Shown in pieces: positions 35,153 to 44,090 of a stretch of DNA of 64,000 nt. The position numbers and the translations under genes were made by a program. The DNA lies in NCBI RefSeq assembly GCF_003386535.1, contig NZ_QTTN01000002.1, positions 186,001-250,000 of the forward strand, written 5' to 3'. A model generated the notes under the pieces. It was not told the DNA's origin. It saw nothing but the letters and a program-made list of their open reading frames with translations, and did no database searches. Every line of letters begins with the position of its first letter. The first letter of the stretch is position 1. Source of the stretch: Paenibacillus taihuensis (GTDB taxonomy: Bacteria > Bacillota > Bacilli > Paenibacillales > Paenibacillaceae).

Positions 35153-36019
35153 TTAAACCCCTCGCACTACCCGGAATCCCTGGTCAGGGCCAAAACCATT
35201 CGCCTCGAACTTCCCCCGGAAGGCAGGCTCATCATTCGTAATATCCCCGATCCAGCCGCCGCCTTTTACAACCCGATACGATCCGCTTGCATTATCCATG
35301 CTGCCATCTCCGTACCAGTTCCAGCACCATTCCCTTACATTGCCTGACATATCATAAAGACCTAGCTCATTCGGTTTCTTGAGCCCGATCAATTTCGTTT
35401 GATTGTGATTGTTCTCGATACTCGGCCAGTTCCATGTGCCTGAGAGCCATTTATCGCCAGCGTTCCGCCAATACCAGGCGACATCGTCCGCATTATTGCT
35501 TCCGCTATACGTGTAATTACGGCTCTGCTGACCGCCGCCAGCAGCATACTCCCATTCGGCTTCGGTCGGCAAACGGTAACCGTTCGCTCCCGTGCTCGCC
35601 GTCACGATCCATTTTACAGTATCATGCTCGCTCTTATTGTTCGGATCTATCGTATTCTTATCGATTTTGTAATAAGGCGTTAGCCCTTCTTTCTCGCTCC
35701 GTGCATTGCAGTACTCAATCGCGTCATACCAGCTGACCATCTCGACCGGCTGCTTGTTGCTCTTGAATTCGGAAGGATTGCCCCCCATAAGCTCGATCCA
35801 CTCTTGCTGCGTAACCTCGTATTTGCCCATATAAAAGTCAGGTATCTTGACGCTCTTTCCATAGTAATTCGAATTCGTATTGAGAAAAGTACCGCCTTTA
35901 ATAAGCACAAAGCTATCAGTCTCTACACGGCTATCATTCTTCTCCGGCATATCTTGCCCGCATGCGCTGACGACGCCCGTTATCGCTAATAGAAGGCCAA
36001 TTAATATTAGCTTCCTCAT
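35153..36019 (-). CDS. Formylglycine-generating-enzyme (SUMF1) fold lipoprotein
   Basis: The 288-residue protein has a lipoprotein signal peptide with lipobox VVSAC (C20) and an FGE-sulfatase/SUMF1 domain: FVLIKGGTFLNTN, MGKYEVTQQEWIELMGGNPS, PVEMVSWYDAIEYCNARS, GYRLPTEAEWEYAAGGG, LYDMSGNVREWCWNWYGDGS and GFRVVRGV. The fold binds diverse ligands and only some members make formylglycine; no sulfatase gene is nearby. It follows the xylanase gene on the same strand after a 117-bp structured spacer and has its own AAGGAGGG ribosome site. It could be an extracellular carbohydrate- or protein-binding accessory of xylan use (inference). Confidence 0.88.
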   Translation of the reverse strand: MRKLILIGLLLAITGVVSACGQDMPEKNDSRVETDSFVLIKGGTFLNTNSNYYGKSVKIPDFYMGKYEVTQQEWIELMGGNPSEFKSNKQPVEMVSWYDAIEYCNARSEKEGLTPYYKIDKNTIDPNNKSEHDTVKWIVTASTGANGYRLPTEAEWEYAAGGGQQSRNYTYSGSNNADDVAWYWRNAGDKWLSGTWNWPSIENNHNQTKLIGLKKPNELGLYDMSGNVREWCWNWYGDGSMDNASGSYRVVKGGGWIGDITNDEPAFRGKFEANGFGPDQGFRVVRGV

Positions 36020-36136
36020 TGATAGCCCTCCTTTGCACGACTTGCTTCTTAAGCTGGAAGGCCGACCGGCAGCATTACCGACCAGCCCCCCCTTGCTTGC
36101 GTTGATAGACTCGAAAGTCTTATATGACTTAAGCGA
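36020..36136 (-). other. Structured leader between xylanase and lipoprotein genes
   Basis: In transcription order this spacer has an AGACT-TTCG-AGTCT hairpin, an unpaired TATCAACGCAAGC, a run of seven G, and a compact fold closed by GCTGG/CCAGC containing GGTCGGTAATG and GCCGGTCGGCC. The ribosome site of the lipoprotein follows. The 3' half vaguely recalls the GCCGG-T-GCC side of c-di-GMP-I riboswitches, but the conserved 5' GGCAAAC part is missing, so no class is assigned. Confidence 0.35.
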
Positions 36137-36775
36137 TTACCATACCGTTACGTTCGAGCTGCCGCTCGATTGATAGCCTTCTGTTGCGAGAATCTGATAA
36201 GCCCAGCTGCTGCCTAGATTCATCCCTTTGCTCTTCCATGCATTGACGTGGTTGCTGAACGTAATCGCGACATTGCTTCCTGTAGGACGCTTGGACTGTC
36301 TTACGCTCCAGAACTGGGTGAAGGTTTGCGTGCCGTCGATGGAAGGCGCATTCGTTCTTGTCGTTGTATAAATATCATATGTACCGCCGTCGCTCGACAC
36401 CGTGCCTTTGAACGTTCCTGTCGGTCTATATGTGCCCCATGTATCGACGACGTAATATTCGATGAGTGAGTTGCGAGTCCAGCCGTAAAGCGACAAGTAA
36501 CCATTGCCGGATGGCGACCATACGCCTGCGTTGTAGTTGATTGTGCGCGATGCCGAGCCTGTATTCCAGCCTTTACCAACCACGAAGTTGCCGCTGTTCG
36601 TCCAGTTTACGCTGTAATTGCCGCCAGATCCGTTCGTGGCGTTGACGGTGCCGCCGCCGTCCGTCCAATTCTGCCAATAGTCAGTTGCTGCTGCATCGGA
36701 TGTTGCTGCAAACATGCCCAAGCTCATTGAAGCTGCAAGAATCGTTAAACCGATCTTTTTATTCAACTTCATCAT
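36137..36775 (-). CDS. xynA: Secreted GH11 endo-1,4-beta-xylanase
   Basis: A glycoside hydrolase family 11 beta-jelly-roll enzyme that hydrolyses xylan outside the cell. The 212-residue precursor has a signal peptide ([20 protein letters not shown]) with probable cleavage after residues 25-30 (AATSDA), then [30 protein letters not shown], the nucleophile Glu in [11 protein letters not shown] (E106), [17 protein letters not shown] and the acid/base Glu in ATEGYQSSG (E199). It is a complete single-domain enzyme with no binding module. The ATG at 36775 follows GGAGG by 6 nt. Two AAGCGCATTCAT boxes upstream may control it. Confidence 0.97.
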   Translation of the reverse strand: MMKLNKKIGLTILAASMSLGMFAATSDAAATDYWQNWTDGGGTVNATNGSGGNYSVNWTNSGNFVVGKGWNTGSASRTINYNAGVWSPSGNGYLSLYGWTRNSLIEYYVVDTWGTYRPTGTFKGTVSSDGGTYDIYTTTRTNAPSIDGTQTFTQFWSVRQSKRPTGSNVAITFSNHVNAWKSKGMNLGSSWAYQILATEGYQSSGSSNVTVW

Positions 36776-36979
36776 TGAATACCTCCAGGAAAGTGGAATT
36801 TGGCATTGCTTTTCGGAATCGCATTTCACTTCATACATTTTGTTAATAAATAACATTTTTAATGTGGTTAATCCTGATAACGCGGATAATACGCCCAGAT
36901 ATTCTCGTAATCACCTCCCGATGAAGTGATTGCTGCATGCAAGTCATTGGTTATCTCGCATAAGAAAATTATAGAAAGT

Positions 36980-37045
36980 AAGCGCATTCATCACAACGGA
37001 ACAAACTATAGAGGAACCCTAACAATTTTAAGAAAGCGCATTCAT
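36980..37045 (-). promoter_or_regulatory. Twin AAGCGCATTCAT boxes upstream of xynA
   Basis: The 12-mer AAGCGCATTCAT occurs at 36980-36991 and 37034-37045, exactly 54 bp apart, 205-270 bp before the xynA start in an otherwise gene-free 335-bp region. Read on the minus strand (ATGAATGCGCTT) each overlaps a degenerate cre-like TGAATGCGCTTACT, so CcpA or another carbon-source regulator is plausible. No clear -35/-10 pair was found in this spacer. Confidence 0.45.
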
Positions 37046-37053
37046 TTGAGTCG

Positions 37054-37101
37054 AAAATAAAAATATCCCGCAGAACCGATTCACATTCGGTCCCACGAGA
37101 T
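37054..37101 (-). terminator. Terminator after the TIM-barrel isomerase gene
   Basis: A 15-bp imperfect stem on the minus strand (ATCTCGTGGGACCGA with TCGGTTCTGCGGGAT) is followed by ATTTTTATTTT. Confidence 0.8.
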
Positions 37102-37110
37102 TGCTGCCAA

Positions 37111-37950
37111 TTATGCCAGCCCTGCGGCTGTATATACTTTGTCGTAGCCTGCTTTGGAACGTGCGAGAAGCTCCTCCGGCGAGCCGGTCGGCGGCTCTGC
37201 TGTCAGAATTTCCTGCGTTACCGAGCCTTTGTAGCCGATACGGTTCAGCGCTGCCAAGAAGCCAGCGAGGTCGATCACTCCCTCGCCCGGATACAATCTG
37301 CCGTTGTCGCGAGCCTCTTCAGCTGGCACATCCGGCGCGTCATTAATGTGGACATGCACGATTTGCTCCGGCTTTAGCGCTTCAATATCTGCAATCGTAT
37401 GACCGTTCGTGTACCAGTGGTACGCGTCGAATAGCAGACCTACATTCGGCTCTCCAATGGCCGCGATCCAGTCGAGCGTCTCTTCCATCGTCCAGAGGAA
37501 CGGATTCGCCCATACAGTGCGGAGGTGATGCGGGCCTACGAATTCAAGCCCGAGGCTAATGCCATATGCACCGAGAATTTGCGCGCAAGTGCGCAGTCTG
37601 CGCGTTGCAATTACGGCAAAATGCGCCGCTTTATAGTCCGTCGCCGGCAGCACGTATGTGCAGCAGCTCGTGCAGCCGAGCGCTGCTGCTGCTTTCGCGT
37701 CGTCAGCGAGCTTCGCCAGCCCTTCGCGGAATACCTCTTCCGAGCCGCGCCATTCCACCGATAACCCGATCGAGCCGATGCTAACCCCGCCGTTTTTCAG
37801 CAGCTCGCGTGCGCCTTCCACCCCATTGCGCTCGATCAATCCGCGCGCATCGATATCTACCGTTTGAAATCCGTATTGAGCTGCGGCCGAGATCAACGCT
37901 TCGTCGCTGCCGATACTGCCAAGTCCTGCACGGCTTAATCCTCTTAACAT
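37111..37950 (-). CDS. Sugar phosphate isomerase/epimerase (xylose isomerase-like TIM barrel)
   Basis: The 279-residue protein has the AP-endonuclease-2/xylose-isomerase-like barrel: VDIDARGLIERNG, metal-binding Glu in SLGLEFVGPHHLR, Asp/His in LLFDAYHWYTNGH, HVHINDAP and terminal Glu in SVTQEILTAEPP. Family members isomerise or epimerise keto sugars or inosose with a divalent metal. It is followed upstream by a Gfo/Idh oxidoreductase gene on the same strand, the usual pair in inositol or sugar oxidation. The substrate is not determined. Confidence 0.88.
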   Translation of the reverse strand: MLRGLSRAGLGSIGSDEALISAAAQYGFQTVDIDARGLIERNGVEGARELLKNGGVSIGSIGLSVEWRGSEEVFREGLAKLADDAKAAAALGCTSCCTYVLPATDYKAAHFAVIATRRLRTCAQILGAYGISLGLEFVGPHHLRTVWANPFLWTMEETLDWIAAIGEPNVGLLFDAYHWYTNGHTIADIEALKPEQIVHVHINDAPDVPAEEARDNGRLYPGEGVIDLAGFLAALNRIGYKGSVTQEILTAEPPTGSPEELLARSKAGYDKVYTAAGLA

Positions 37951-38006
37951 CTATTTGGTCGCCTCCAGAGCAAATATTTTGTTTTCGATTTCGGTTTCGT
38001 TTGATT

Positions 38007-39071
38007 TTATAGATTCCAATCCAGCTTCACTTCATGGCCAGTCCGCGAAGATTCATAGATCGCATCGAGCACGAGATTGTTCGTATAGCCGGTCAGCGCC
38101 GACGTAATCGGCTGCTTCCCTTCCTTAATACAGCTGAGGAAATGGCGGCTCAGACGCAGCCGTTCATGCTCGTCGTTCTCAGGCTTCGCAAGCGGAATTT
38201 CCATCGGCTTGTTGAACTTCTCCGTCAGCAACTTGCCGTTCGCCCCGCGGTAGCTCGCGCCGCCCTCTGTGCCCATCAGATGCACAAACGGCGTATTGTC
38301 CGTGTCCATATGAACCGCCCAGCTCACTTCGAGCGTCAGCGTGCTGCCGTCTTCCATCTTGATGAGCGCCGTTGCGAGATCCTCGACATCGTAGATGCCA
38401 TCCCAATTCGGCTTGCCCCATGTGCCGATTCCTCTGCGCTTCGGTCCAAACTCGGCATAGGTCGCCCCGAACACGGACACCGGCTTCGGATTGCCCATCA
38501 AGTAGAGCGCCAGATCAAGCATATGGACGCCGATATCGATAAGCGGACCGCCGCCGGATTGATCCGAACGGGTAAACCAGGTTCCCCAGCCCGGGATTCC
38601 TTTTCGACGGTACCAGCCTGTCTTTGCCGTATAAATTCGGCCTAGCTCGCCGCGGTCGATCTGTTCCTTGATTTGCATCGGAACGGACTCCCAGCGCATC
38701 TGATGGCCGATCATGACGACTCGGTCGGATGCGTTCGCCGCCTTCAAAATCTGCTTCGCCGCTGCCGCGTTAATGCCCATCGGCTTCTCCAGCAGCACAT
38801 GCTTGCCCGCCTCAATCGCCTGCACCGCAAGCTCCGCATGATACTGATTCGGCACGCCGATGATGACGGCGTCCACGTTCTCGCTTCTAATAAGCGCTTC
38901 CGGGGACGGCAGCACTTCCTTGATCCCATATTCCGCAGCACGCTGCTCAGCTAGCGGCAAATAAACATCCGTAATCGCTGTCAGTTCGCACAGCTCACCA
39001 AGCTGCGAGAACTGCGCCGCGTGAACGCTTCCAATATTACCTGCGCCGATAATTCCGATACGAACAGACAT
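38007..39071 (-). CDS. Gfo/Idh/MocA-family oxidoreductase
   Basis: A 354-residue NAD(P)-dependent sugar or cyclitol dehydrogenase. The Rossmann fold motif IGIIGAGNIGSVHA is at the N terminus, the family EKP motif is in HVLLEKPMGI, and the C-terminal alpha/beta domain contains GGGPLIDIGVHMLDLALYLMG with the catalytic Asp/His. Start at MSVRIGIIG (39071), 11 nt after GGGAGG; the frame extends 9 codons upstream. It forms a unit with the isomerase gene and is divergent from an AraC regulator. Confidence 0.9.
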   Translation of the reverse strand: MSVRIGIIGAGNIGSVHAAQFSQLGELCELTAITDVYLPLAEQRAAEYGIKEVLPSPEALIRSENVDAVIIGVPNQYHAELAVQAIEAGKHVLLEKPMGINAAAAKQILKAANASDRVVMIGHQMRWESVPMQIKEQIDRGELGRIYTAKTGWYRRKGIPGWGTWFTRSDQSGGGPLIDIGVHMLDLALYLMGNPKPVSVFGATYAEFGPKRRGIGTWGKPNWDGIYDVEDLATALIKMEDGSTLTLEVSWAVHMDTDNTPFVHLMGTEGGASYRGANGKLLTEKFNKPMEIPLAKPENDEHERLRLSRHFLSCIKEGKQPITSALTGYTNNLVLDAIYESSRTGHEVKLDWNL

Positions 39072-39111
39072 CTCGAAATACGCCTCCCAATCGATCAACT
39101 ATTGCTCACAG

Positions 39112-39136
39112 TTCTATGATAAAGTAGTACATAGAA
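39112..39136. promoter_or_regulatory. Inverted repeat in the divergent Gfo/Idh-AraC spacer
   Basis: TTCTATG (39112-39118) and CATAGAA (39130-39136) form a perfect 7-bp inverted repeat with an 11-nt spacer, midway between the two start codons. It is a candidate operator for the neighbouring AraC protein. Confidence 0.4.
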
Positions 39137-39194
39137 AAATGCCCTTCTCAAATTTCGAGAAACGTCTCATTTCTTCGGAGGCAATGGAACGAAC

Positions 39195-40109
39195 ATGACC
39201 TATTTTCCGGATTACTTGAAAACGTACCCAAACATGGACTCTGCATTCCCGCTTCATATCGGCATTCATCGACTTGAACACGGCTTCCGGGCGCACCGGC
39301 ATGATTTTCTCGAGTTCTCGTTCGTCATCGAAGGCGAGGGCTGGGAAATCATCAACAATGTGAAGCATGAAATGCGGCCTGGCACATTCACATTCGTGCA
39401 GCCGTACCAGGTGCATGAGCTGTTCACCGAGCCTGGCAGCAAGCTTGTGCTGTACAACTGCATGTTCGGCATGGAGCTGCTTATGGAGCATGGCTCAGGA
39501 GATAGTCTTGCAGAGCTGATCGAGCCGAGTCAGCTGGATGCTTTTATGCATTACGACGGAGCTGCTAGGGAGCAAGTCGAGATTCTAATGCGAGATATGC
39601 TGCAGGAGTACGAGGGGAACGAACAGTGGCGGCGAACGATGCTCGCTGCAAGGCTCAAAGAGCTGCTCGTGCGCTTTGACCGCGAGCGGCGCAAGTATAC
39701 TCCGGCGAGACCCGAGGAGGATAGTGCGGTTGTGGCGGTGGCTGCAGCAGCGCCGGTCCAGTCCGCGCGCGGTTCATCCGTCTGGCCGATTATCTACTAT
39801 ATTCACCGAAACTATCAGGACAACCTTACTTTGTCCGATCTGTCACAGCGTTTCGGCATGAGCGTTTCGCGCATAAGCGAAGTCATCAAAGAAACGACCG
39901 GGCAGACATTCGTGCATTTCGTCCACGATCTGCGGCTCCGGCATGCGAGCAGCCTGCTCGTGTCCACCGATTACAGCGTCGTCGATGTCGCGCTCGAGGT
40001 CGGGTTCGGCTCGTACAAAACGTTTGCGCGAATCTTCCGCGAACGCAAAGGAATGGTGCCGCTGGCGTATCGCAAGGCGAAGCGGACGCAAACGCGTACG
40101 GTAAAATAG
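39195..40109 (+). CDS. AraC-family transcriptional regulator
   Basis: The 304-residue protein has an N-terminal cupin (FRAHRHDFLEFSFVIEGEGWE, MRPGTFTFVQPYQVHEL) that would bind a small ligand. Two C-terminal AraC helix-turn-helices follow (NLTLSDLSQRFGMSVSRIS; YSVVDVALEVGFGSYKTFAR, then FRERKGMVPLAYRK). It is divergent from the Gfo/Idh-isomerase pair and probably activates it. GGAGG lies 13 nt upstream of ATG, rather far; no closer in-frame start exists. Confidence 0.92.
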   Translation: MTYFPDYLKTYPNMDSAFPLHIGIHRLEHGFRAHRHDFLEFSFVIEGEGWEIINNVKHEMRPGTFTFVQPYQVHELFTEPGSKLVLYNCMFGMELLMEHGSGDSLAELIEPSQLDAFMHYDGAAREQVEILMRDMLQEYEGNEQWRRTMLAARLKELLVRFDRERRKYTPARPEEDSAVVAVAAAAPVQSARGSSVWPIIYYIHRNYQDNLTLSDLSQRFGMSVSRISEVIKETTGQTFVHFVHDLRLRHASSLLVSTDYSVVDVALEVGFGSYKTFARIFRERKGMVPLAYRKAKRTQTRTVK

Positions 40110-40138
40110 GCGACCGCGCGATGCGGTCGCCTTTGTTT
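40108..40138 (+). terminator. Terminator of the AraC gene
   Basis: A perfect 10-bp stem (AGGCGACCGC / GCGGTCGCCT) begins at the stop codon and is followed by TTGTTT. Confidence 0.85.
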
Positions 40139-40170
40139 GCCTTTCTTAGTCTTTCTTGTGTCAGCGCTAA

Positions 40171-40560
40171 GGACACCAGTGTCGCTATCGGGCGGCCGGT
40201 ATTGAGCATCTTCGCGACCCGACGGACACCAGCGACGTGTTTGCGGTAGAATTAGCCTCATTTTGTCGGGGAATTTCCAGTCCGTTACATTTTCATAGAA
40301 TGCGAAAATTGACTCGATAGGGTCAATACGGTCCGTTAGCGCGGAAGCTCGGTGGTGGCTCCCTCAAGCTCCACTTATGTTGGAAAAATCCACTCATTTT
40401 TGCGGAAAAGGCCTCTTTTGACGGGCTATTTTGGAAAAATCCACTCATTTAAGCTTAGTTTGGGCGTATTAGCTCATTACTCCGAAAAATGAGTGGATAA
40501 ATCCAATATAGCCGGCCAACTCGCCTGATATCTGGATATTAGAATGGAAATATCCATTAT
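40171..40560. repeat. 51-bp-period mosaic repeat island
   Basis: Four different motif pairs repeat at nearly the same interval: GGACACCAG at 40171 and 40224 (53 bp), TCCGTTA at 40281 and 40332 (51 bp), GGAAAAATCCACTCATTT at 40382 and 40433 (51 bp), and TGGATAAATCC/TGGAAATATCC at 40494 and 40545 (51 bp). The third motif also recurs inverted (AAAAATGAGTGGAT, 40485). No gene is seen in this stretch. Confidence 0.8.
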
Positions 40561-40610
40561 AGGCCGAGCATGTGAGTCGGGAGGGAGGCCGAGCCGGCTT
40601 CCTGGGGCTT

Positions 40611-40643
40611 CCGTGCTCCCGTGCTTCCGTGCTTCCGTGCTTC
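40611..40643. repeat. 8-bp tandem repeat (CCGTGCTT)n
   Basis: CCGTGCT starts at 40611, 40619, 40627 and 40635, i.e. about four copies, with degenerate copies after it, between the 51-bp island and the response regulator stop codon. Confidence 0.8.
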
Positions 40644-40679
40644 CCAGTTTCCGGGCTTCCGACACTACTACTCCCTAAC

Positions 40680-42296
40680 CTACCTCTCCCCAATCCGATC
40701 CCGATACTCCTGCGGCGTCAGATCCGAGTACGCCTTGAACAGCTTGATGAAATGCGGCACGCCTTGGTAGCCCACCGCCTGCGCGATTTCGTAGATTCTC
40801 TTCTCGCCGCTGCGAAGCATGTAAGCCGCCAGCTCCATCCGGTACCGCTGGATATAATCGCTCAAGTTATTCCCCGTCTCCGCCCGATACACCCGCGACA
40901 AGTAAGCCGGATGCAGGCTCACATGCGCCGCAATCGTCTGCAGCGACAGGTTGTCGTTCAGATTCTGCTCGATGAAGGCATGAATCTTATCGACCAGCCC
41001 CACCTTCTGCTTCTCCGAGCCCTCCTCCGACTGCTCGCGCAGCGAGCGGAACATGCCGAATGCCCACTTCTCCAGCTGCCGAAGCGACGGCGCAGCCGGC
41101 ATTAACCCTAGTGTTGCGCCGCCAAGCTCGCTCAGCAGCTTTCCCCTCTTGTGCGCCATGTACTGATACGCATTGGCGATCGAGAAATACGCTTCGTTCG
41201 CATGCTCCGGCGGATAATGCGCCTGCTTAAGCTCATCGAATATTTCGACCAGCTTCTTCTCAGCGCCAGCCCAATTGCCGGTATCAAGCAGATGGATCAG
41301 CAGCGGCGGCCGGTACAACGACGTCAGCGTTTCAATCCGGTTCTGATCCCGACTTTTATCCTCAATGCGTAATAACGCGCCTCGCTTCCCATCCTCAGCT
41401 TGCCTCATCCCTTTGATCGTCGACCTGTACAAGCCAGGCATACCTTCGGGGAAGCTCGCTCCGTTCATAGCAATGGCAACAGATAGATTATCATGCAGAA
41501 GCGCCTCCGCCTTCTTCTTGAACACTGCCGCAAGGTTCTCCAGCGCATACAGATCAAGCCCCGCCCCGCTCTCGCCTGCACTCCCTGCAAGAAACACGAG
41601 ATACTCGTTCGAATCGCGGCACAGCCACAAGTGAAATGCGTCGTTAAACACTTCCTCCGCCATATTCGCAACCGCATATTCAATCAGCTCACGGTCCTTG
41701 TTCTCGTACTCTTGCAGCCTACCTTCCAAACGCACGATGAACAGCCCAACCTCCTGCTGCAACCCAAACGGTAAGCCGAGCAAAGTCAGCTTTCGTGCAA
41801 GCTCTGCAACCGGAATGCCATTATCCCGCAACAACCGAACCAACAGCTCGCTTCGAAGCGCGGGCAAGTTCTCCCTGAACGCATAAACGTCACGCTGCTG
41901 CTGCCGCTGCTGCTTCGTCTCGGAGGCGATTTCCTCTGTCAGCTGGCCTATCTTCTCCCGCAGTTGGTCCGGGTTGACCGGCTTCATCAGATAGCCTGAC
42001 GTATTGTATGGCACGACGCTCTGCGCGTATTCGAAATCCGCATAGCCGGACAGCACAATGATTTTGACAGTACGATCCATCTCGCGAATATGCTTAATGA
42101 GCTCAATCCCGTTCATCTCCGGCATGCGGATATCTGTAATGACAATGTTGATGTTATGCTCACGAAACAGTTCAAGCGCTTCTTCGCCCGAAAATGCTTT
42201 GTGGATTGCCGTGATACCAAGCTCCTCCTTCGGCACGGTCGCAGCGATGCTGTCGACTTGCGAAGGAATATCGTCAACAATGAGCAGCTCAAGCAT
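40680..42296 (-). CDS. YesN-type response regulator with AraC output domain
   Basis: The 538-residue protein has an N-terminal receiver (D8/D9, phospho-acceptor D55 in VITDIRMPEMNG, K105-region YLMKPVN), a long middle region and a C-terminal AraC double helix-turn-helix (DNLSLQTIAAHVSLHPAYLS; KRIYEIAQAVGYQGVPHFIK, then FKAYSDLTPQEYR). It starts 3 bp after the histidine kinase stop and should control the upstream transporter genes in response to an extracellular sugar. Confidence 0.95.
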   Translation of the reverse strand: MLELLIVDDIPSQVDSIAATVPKEELGITAIHKAFSGEEALELFREHNINIVITDIRMPEMNGIELIKHIREMDRTVKIIVLSGYADFEYAQSVVPYNTSGYLMKPVNPDQLREKIGQLTEEIASETKQQRQQQRDVYAFRENLPALRSELLVRLLRDNGIPVAELARKLTLLGLPFGLQQEVGLFIVRLEGRLQEYENKDRELIEYAVANMAEEVFNDAFHLWLCRDSNEYLVFLAGSAGESGAGLDLYALENLAAVFKKKAEALLHDNLSVAIAMNGASFPEGMPGLYRSTIKGMRQAEDGKRGALLRIEDKSRDQNRIETLTSLYRPPLLIHLLDTGNWAGAEKKLVEIFDELKQAHYPPEHANEAYFSIANAYQYMAHKRGKLLSELGGATLGLMPAAPSLRQLEKWAFGMFRSLREQSEEGSEKQKVGLVDKIHAFIEQNLNDNLSLQTIAAHVSLHPAYLSRVYRAETGNNLSDYIQRYRMELAAYMLRSGEKRIYEIAQAVGYQGVPHFIKLFKAYSDLTPQEYRDRIGER

Positions 42297-42298
42297 CT

Positions 42299-44083
42299 CT
42301 AGTCGCCTCCTTCCTTAATGACCAGCGTCACCTTCAGACCGCCCATGAAAGAGCGCTCAATAGACAGCCCCGATGCCTCGCCGAAAAAATGCTTCAACCG
42401 TTGGTGCACATTCCGCAGTCCCAAACTGCGATTCTCGCTAACCAGCTCATTCAGTCTGATCCTGAGCTGAGCCATTTGTTCGTCCGTCATGCCGATGCCG
42501 TTGTCATCAACCGCAATTTCATAGCCATCGTCAGTCTGATAGCCGGAGATAAGAACGTGGAACTCTCCTTTCTTGCTCTCCATGCCATGCACGACGGCGT
42601 TCTCGACAAGCGGCTGCAGCAGCAAACGTGGCATAAGAAGCTTCATCAGAGGCTCCTCCATATACTCTTCGTATTGCAGCCGCTCGGACTGCATCCGGTG
42701 AATTTCCAAGTAGTTACGAATCAGTTCCATCTCGTCCGCAAGAGAAGTAAGCTGCTGCTCCGTCCGCGTCGTATAGCGATAATATTGGCTCAGATGCTGC
42801 GTGAACGCCACGATCGCCTTCGTTCGATCCAGCTGTGCCATACTTTGAATGTAGGCAAAATTGTTATACAGAAAGTGAGGATTAATCTGCGCCTGGAGAT
42901 GCTTCAGCGACGACTCCTTCGCACGGAGCTGCTCCGTGTACACTTTATCGATCAATGTCTGAATGTCGTTCGACATCAAGTTAAACTGCTCGATTAAATA
43001 CGAGAATTCATTGTTCGGCCAGCGTTTGATCCGATGACCATACTCGCCTCTGCGAAGCATTCTAACAGCCCCGATCAAATCATAGATCGGCTTCTGCACA
43101 TTGCGATACAATAGCGCCGCCATTGCAACACCAAGCGCAAGCAAGAGCAGCCCCGCTTCATAAAACTTGCGTTTGCTATGAGCAATAGGCTCGAGCACCT
43201 TTTTCATCGGCTGAAAATCAACCATGTACCACCCGAGCGTGGAAGAGAGCACATAATTGACGAGGTAAGGCTCGTTCCGATACGTCAGCTTAACCGAACC
43301 GTCCGCAGGCTCGGAATCGCTCGCTTGAATCCGGTTGAACTGCCCCGCCATCGCCTCAACTAACTTGGGATCAGCGCCATGCGGCATTATGGGCTCTGTT
43401 CCCGGACGGTACAGAAACGGCTGCCCGACGCTTCCCTGCATGAAACGGTCCAGCATATTGACGAGATTTTCCGATGAGAAGGTCACTTCGACGAACATAT
43501 TCGGTTCGGTCGTCCGATTCGGCGACTCGAACGGTGTGATCAAATGCCGTACGAAAGCTCGTTCCACACCGCGTTCCGTGAATACGCGACGGTAATCCCA
43601 GCGTTCCTGGGACAGATGATCCGTGAAGTAAGTAAGATCGTACTGCTGCTTCGAATTCGTCGAGACTGCAAGATTGGAAAGCGGAGAATAGACGGTAAAA
43701 TCATTGTCCCATTCGAAGGTCGTAGACTGCATATCGAGCTTCTGCAGCAGAAGCCGCTTCGATTCCAGGATGGAATAAGTAGGCTCGGCGGAAGAGCGGA
43801 ACTGCAGCTGCACCGCATCCGGGTCCGTAGCAATGACGAAAGCGGCCCGCCATAAGCGGTCCGCCTCAACATTCATTTGCTCGACAAAAAAACGGATACG
43901 ATTCATGTTCACCTGCAGCAGCTCCTGCTCCACGACGTCGGTGCTCGTCTTGTTGGACGAGTTGTACATCATGAAGATCGGAACGAGCATCAGAACGATG
44001 AGGATCATGCTCTTCGAAAATATATTCAGTTTAGCGCCTCTTCGAAATGGAATCACTCGAATCATCCCGTCTTTCTGTCGCAC
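42299..44083 (-). CDS. YesM-type sensor histidine kinase
   Basis: The 594-residue membrane kinase has a helix near residues 24-42 (SMILIVLMLVPIFMMY), an extracellular sensor of about 260 residues, a second helix (AGLLLLALGVAMAALLY), a HAMP domain, the His_kinase motif QINPHFLYNNFAYIQSM with the phospho-accepting His, and an ATPase domain (PLVENAVVHGME; VDDNGIGM). The first start is GTG at 44083; an ATG at 44065 is possible, and neither has a clear ribosome site. It is transcribed with its regulator and, probably, the ABC transporter before it. Confidence 0.94.
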   Translation of the reverse strand: MRQKDGMIRVIPFRRGAKLNIFSKSMILIVLMLVPIFMMYNSSNKTSTDVVEQELLQVNMNRIRFFVEQMNVEADRLWRAAFVIATDPDAVQLQFRSSAEPTYSILESKRLLLQKLDMQSTTFEWDNDFTVYSPLSNLAVSTNSKQQYDLTYFTDHLSQERWDYRRVFTERGVERAFVRHLITPFESPNRTTEPNMFVEVTFSSENLVNMLDRFMQGSVGQPFLYRPGTEPIMPHGADPKLVEAMAGQFNRIQASDSEPADGSVKLTYRNEPYLVNYVLSSTLGWYMVDFQPMKKVLEPIAHSKRKFYEAGLLLLALGVAMAALLYRNVQKPIYDLIGAVRMLRRGEYGHRIKRWPNNEFSYLIEQFNLMSNDIQTLIDKVYTEQLRAKESSLKHLQAQINPHFLYNNFAYIQSMAQLDRTKAIVAFTQHLSQYYRYTTRTEQQLTSLADEMELIRNYLEIHRMQSERLQYEEYMEEPLMKLLMPRLLLQPLVENAVVHGMESKKGEFHVLISGYQTDDGYEIAVDDNGIGMTDEQMAQLRIRLNELVSENRSLGLRNVHQRLKHFFGEASGLSIERSFMGGLKVTLVIKEGGD

Positions 44084-44090
44084 ATTCTAC

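Noticed and set aside
36100-36136. c-di-GMP-I riboswitch before the lipoprotein gene
   Set aside because: The 5' conserved GGCAAAC and GAAA tetraloop are absent; only the 3' side is loosely similar, so no class is assigned.
40469-40693. Minus-strand frames with KHGSTEAR repeats
   Set aside because: They arise from the 8-bp tandem repeat and run into the response regulator stop region; no start signals.
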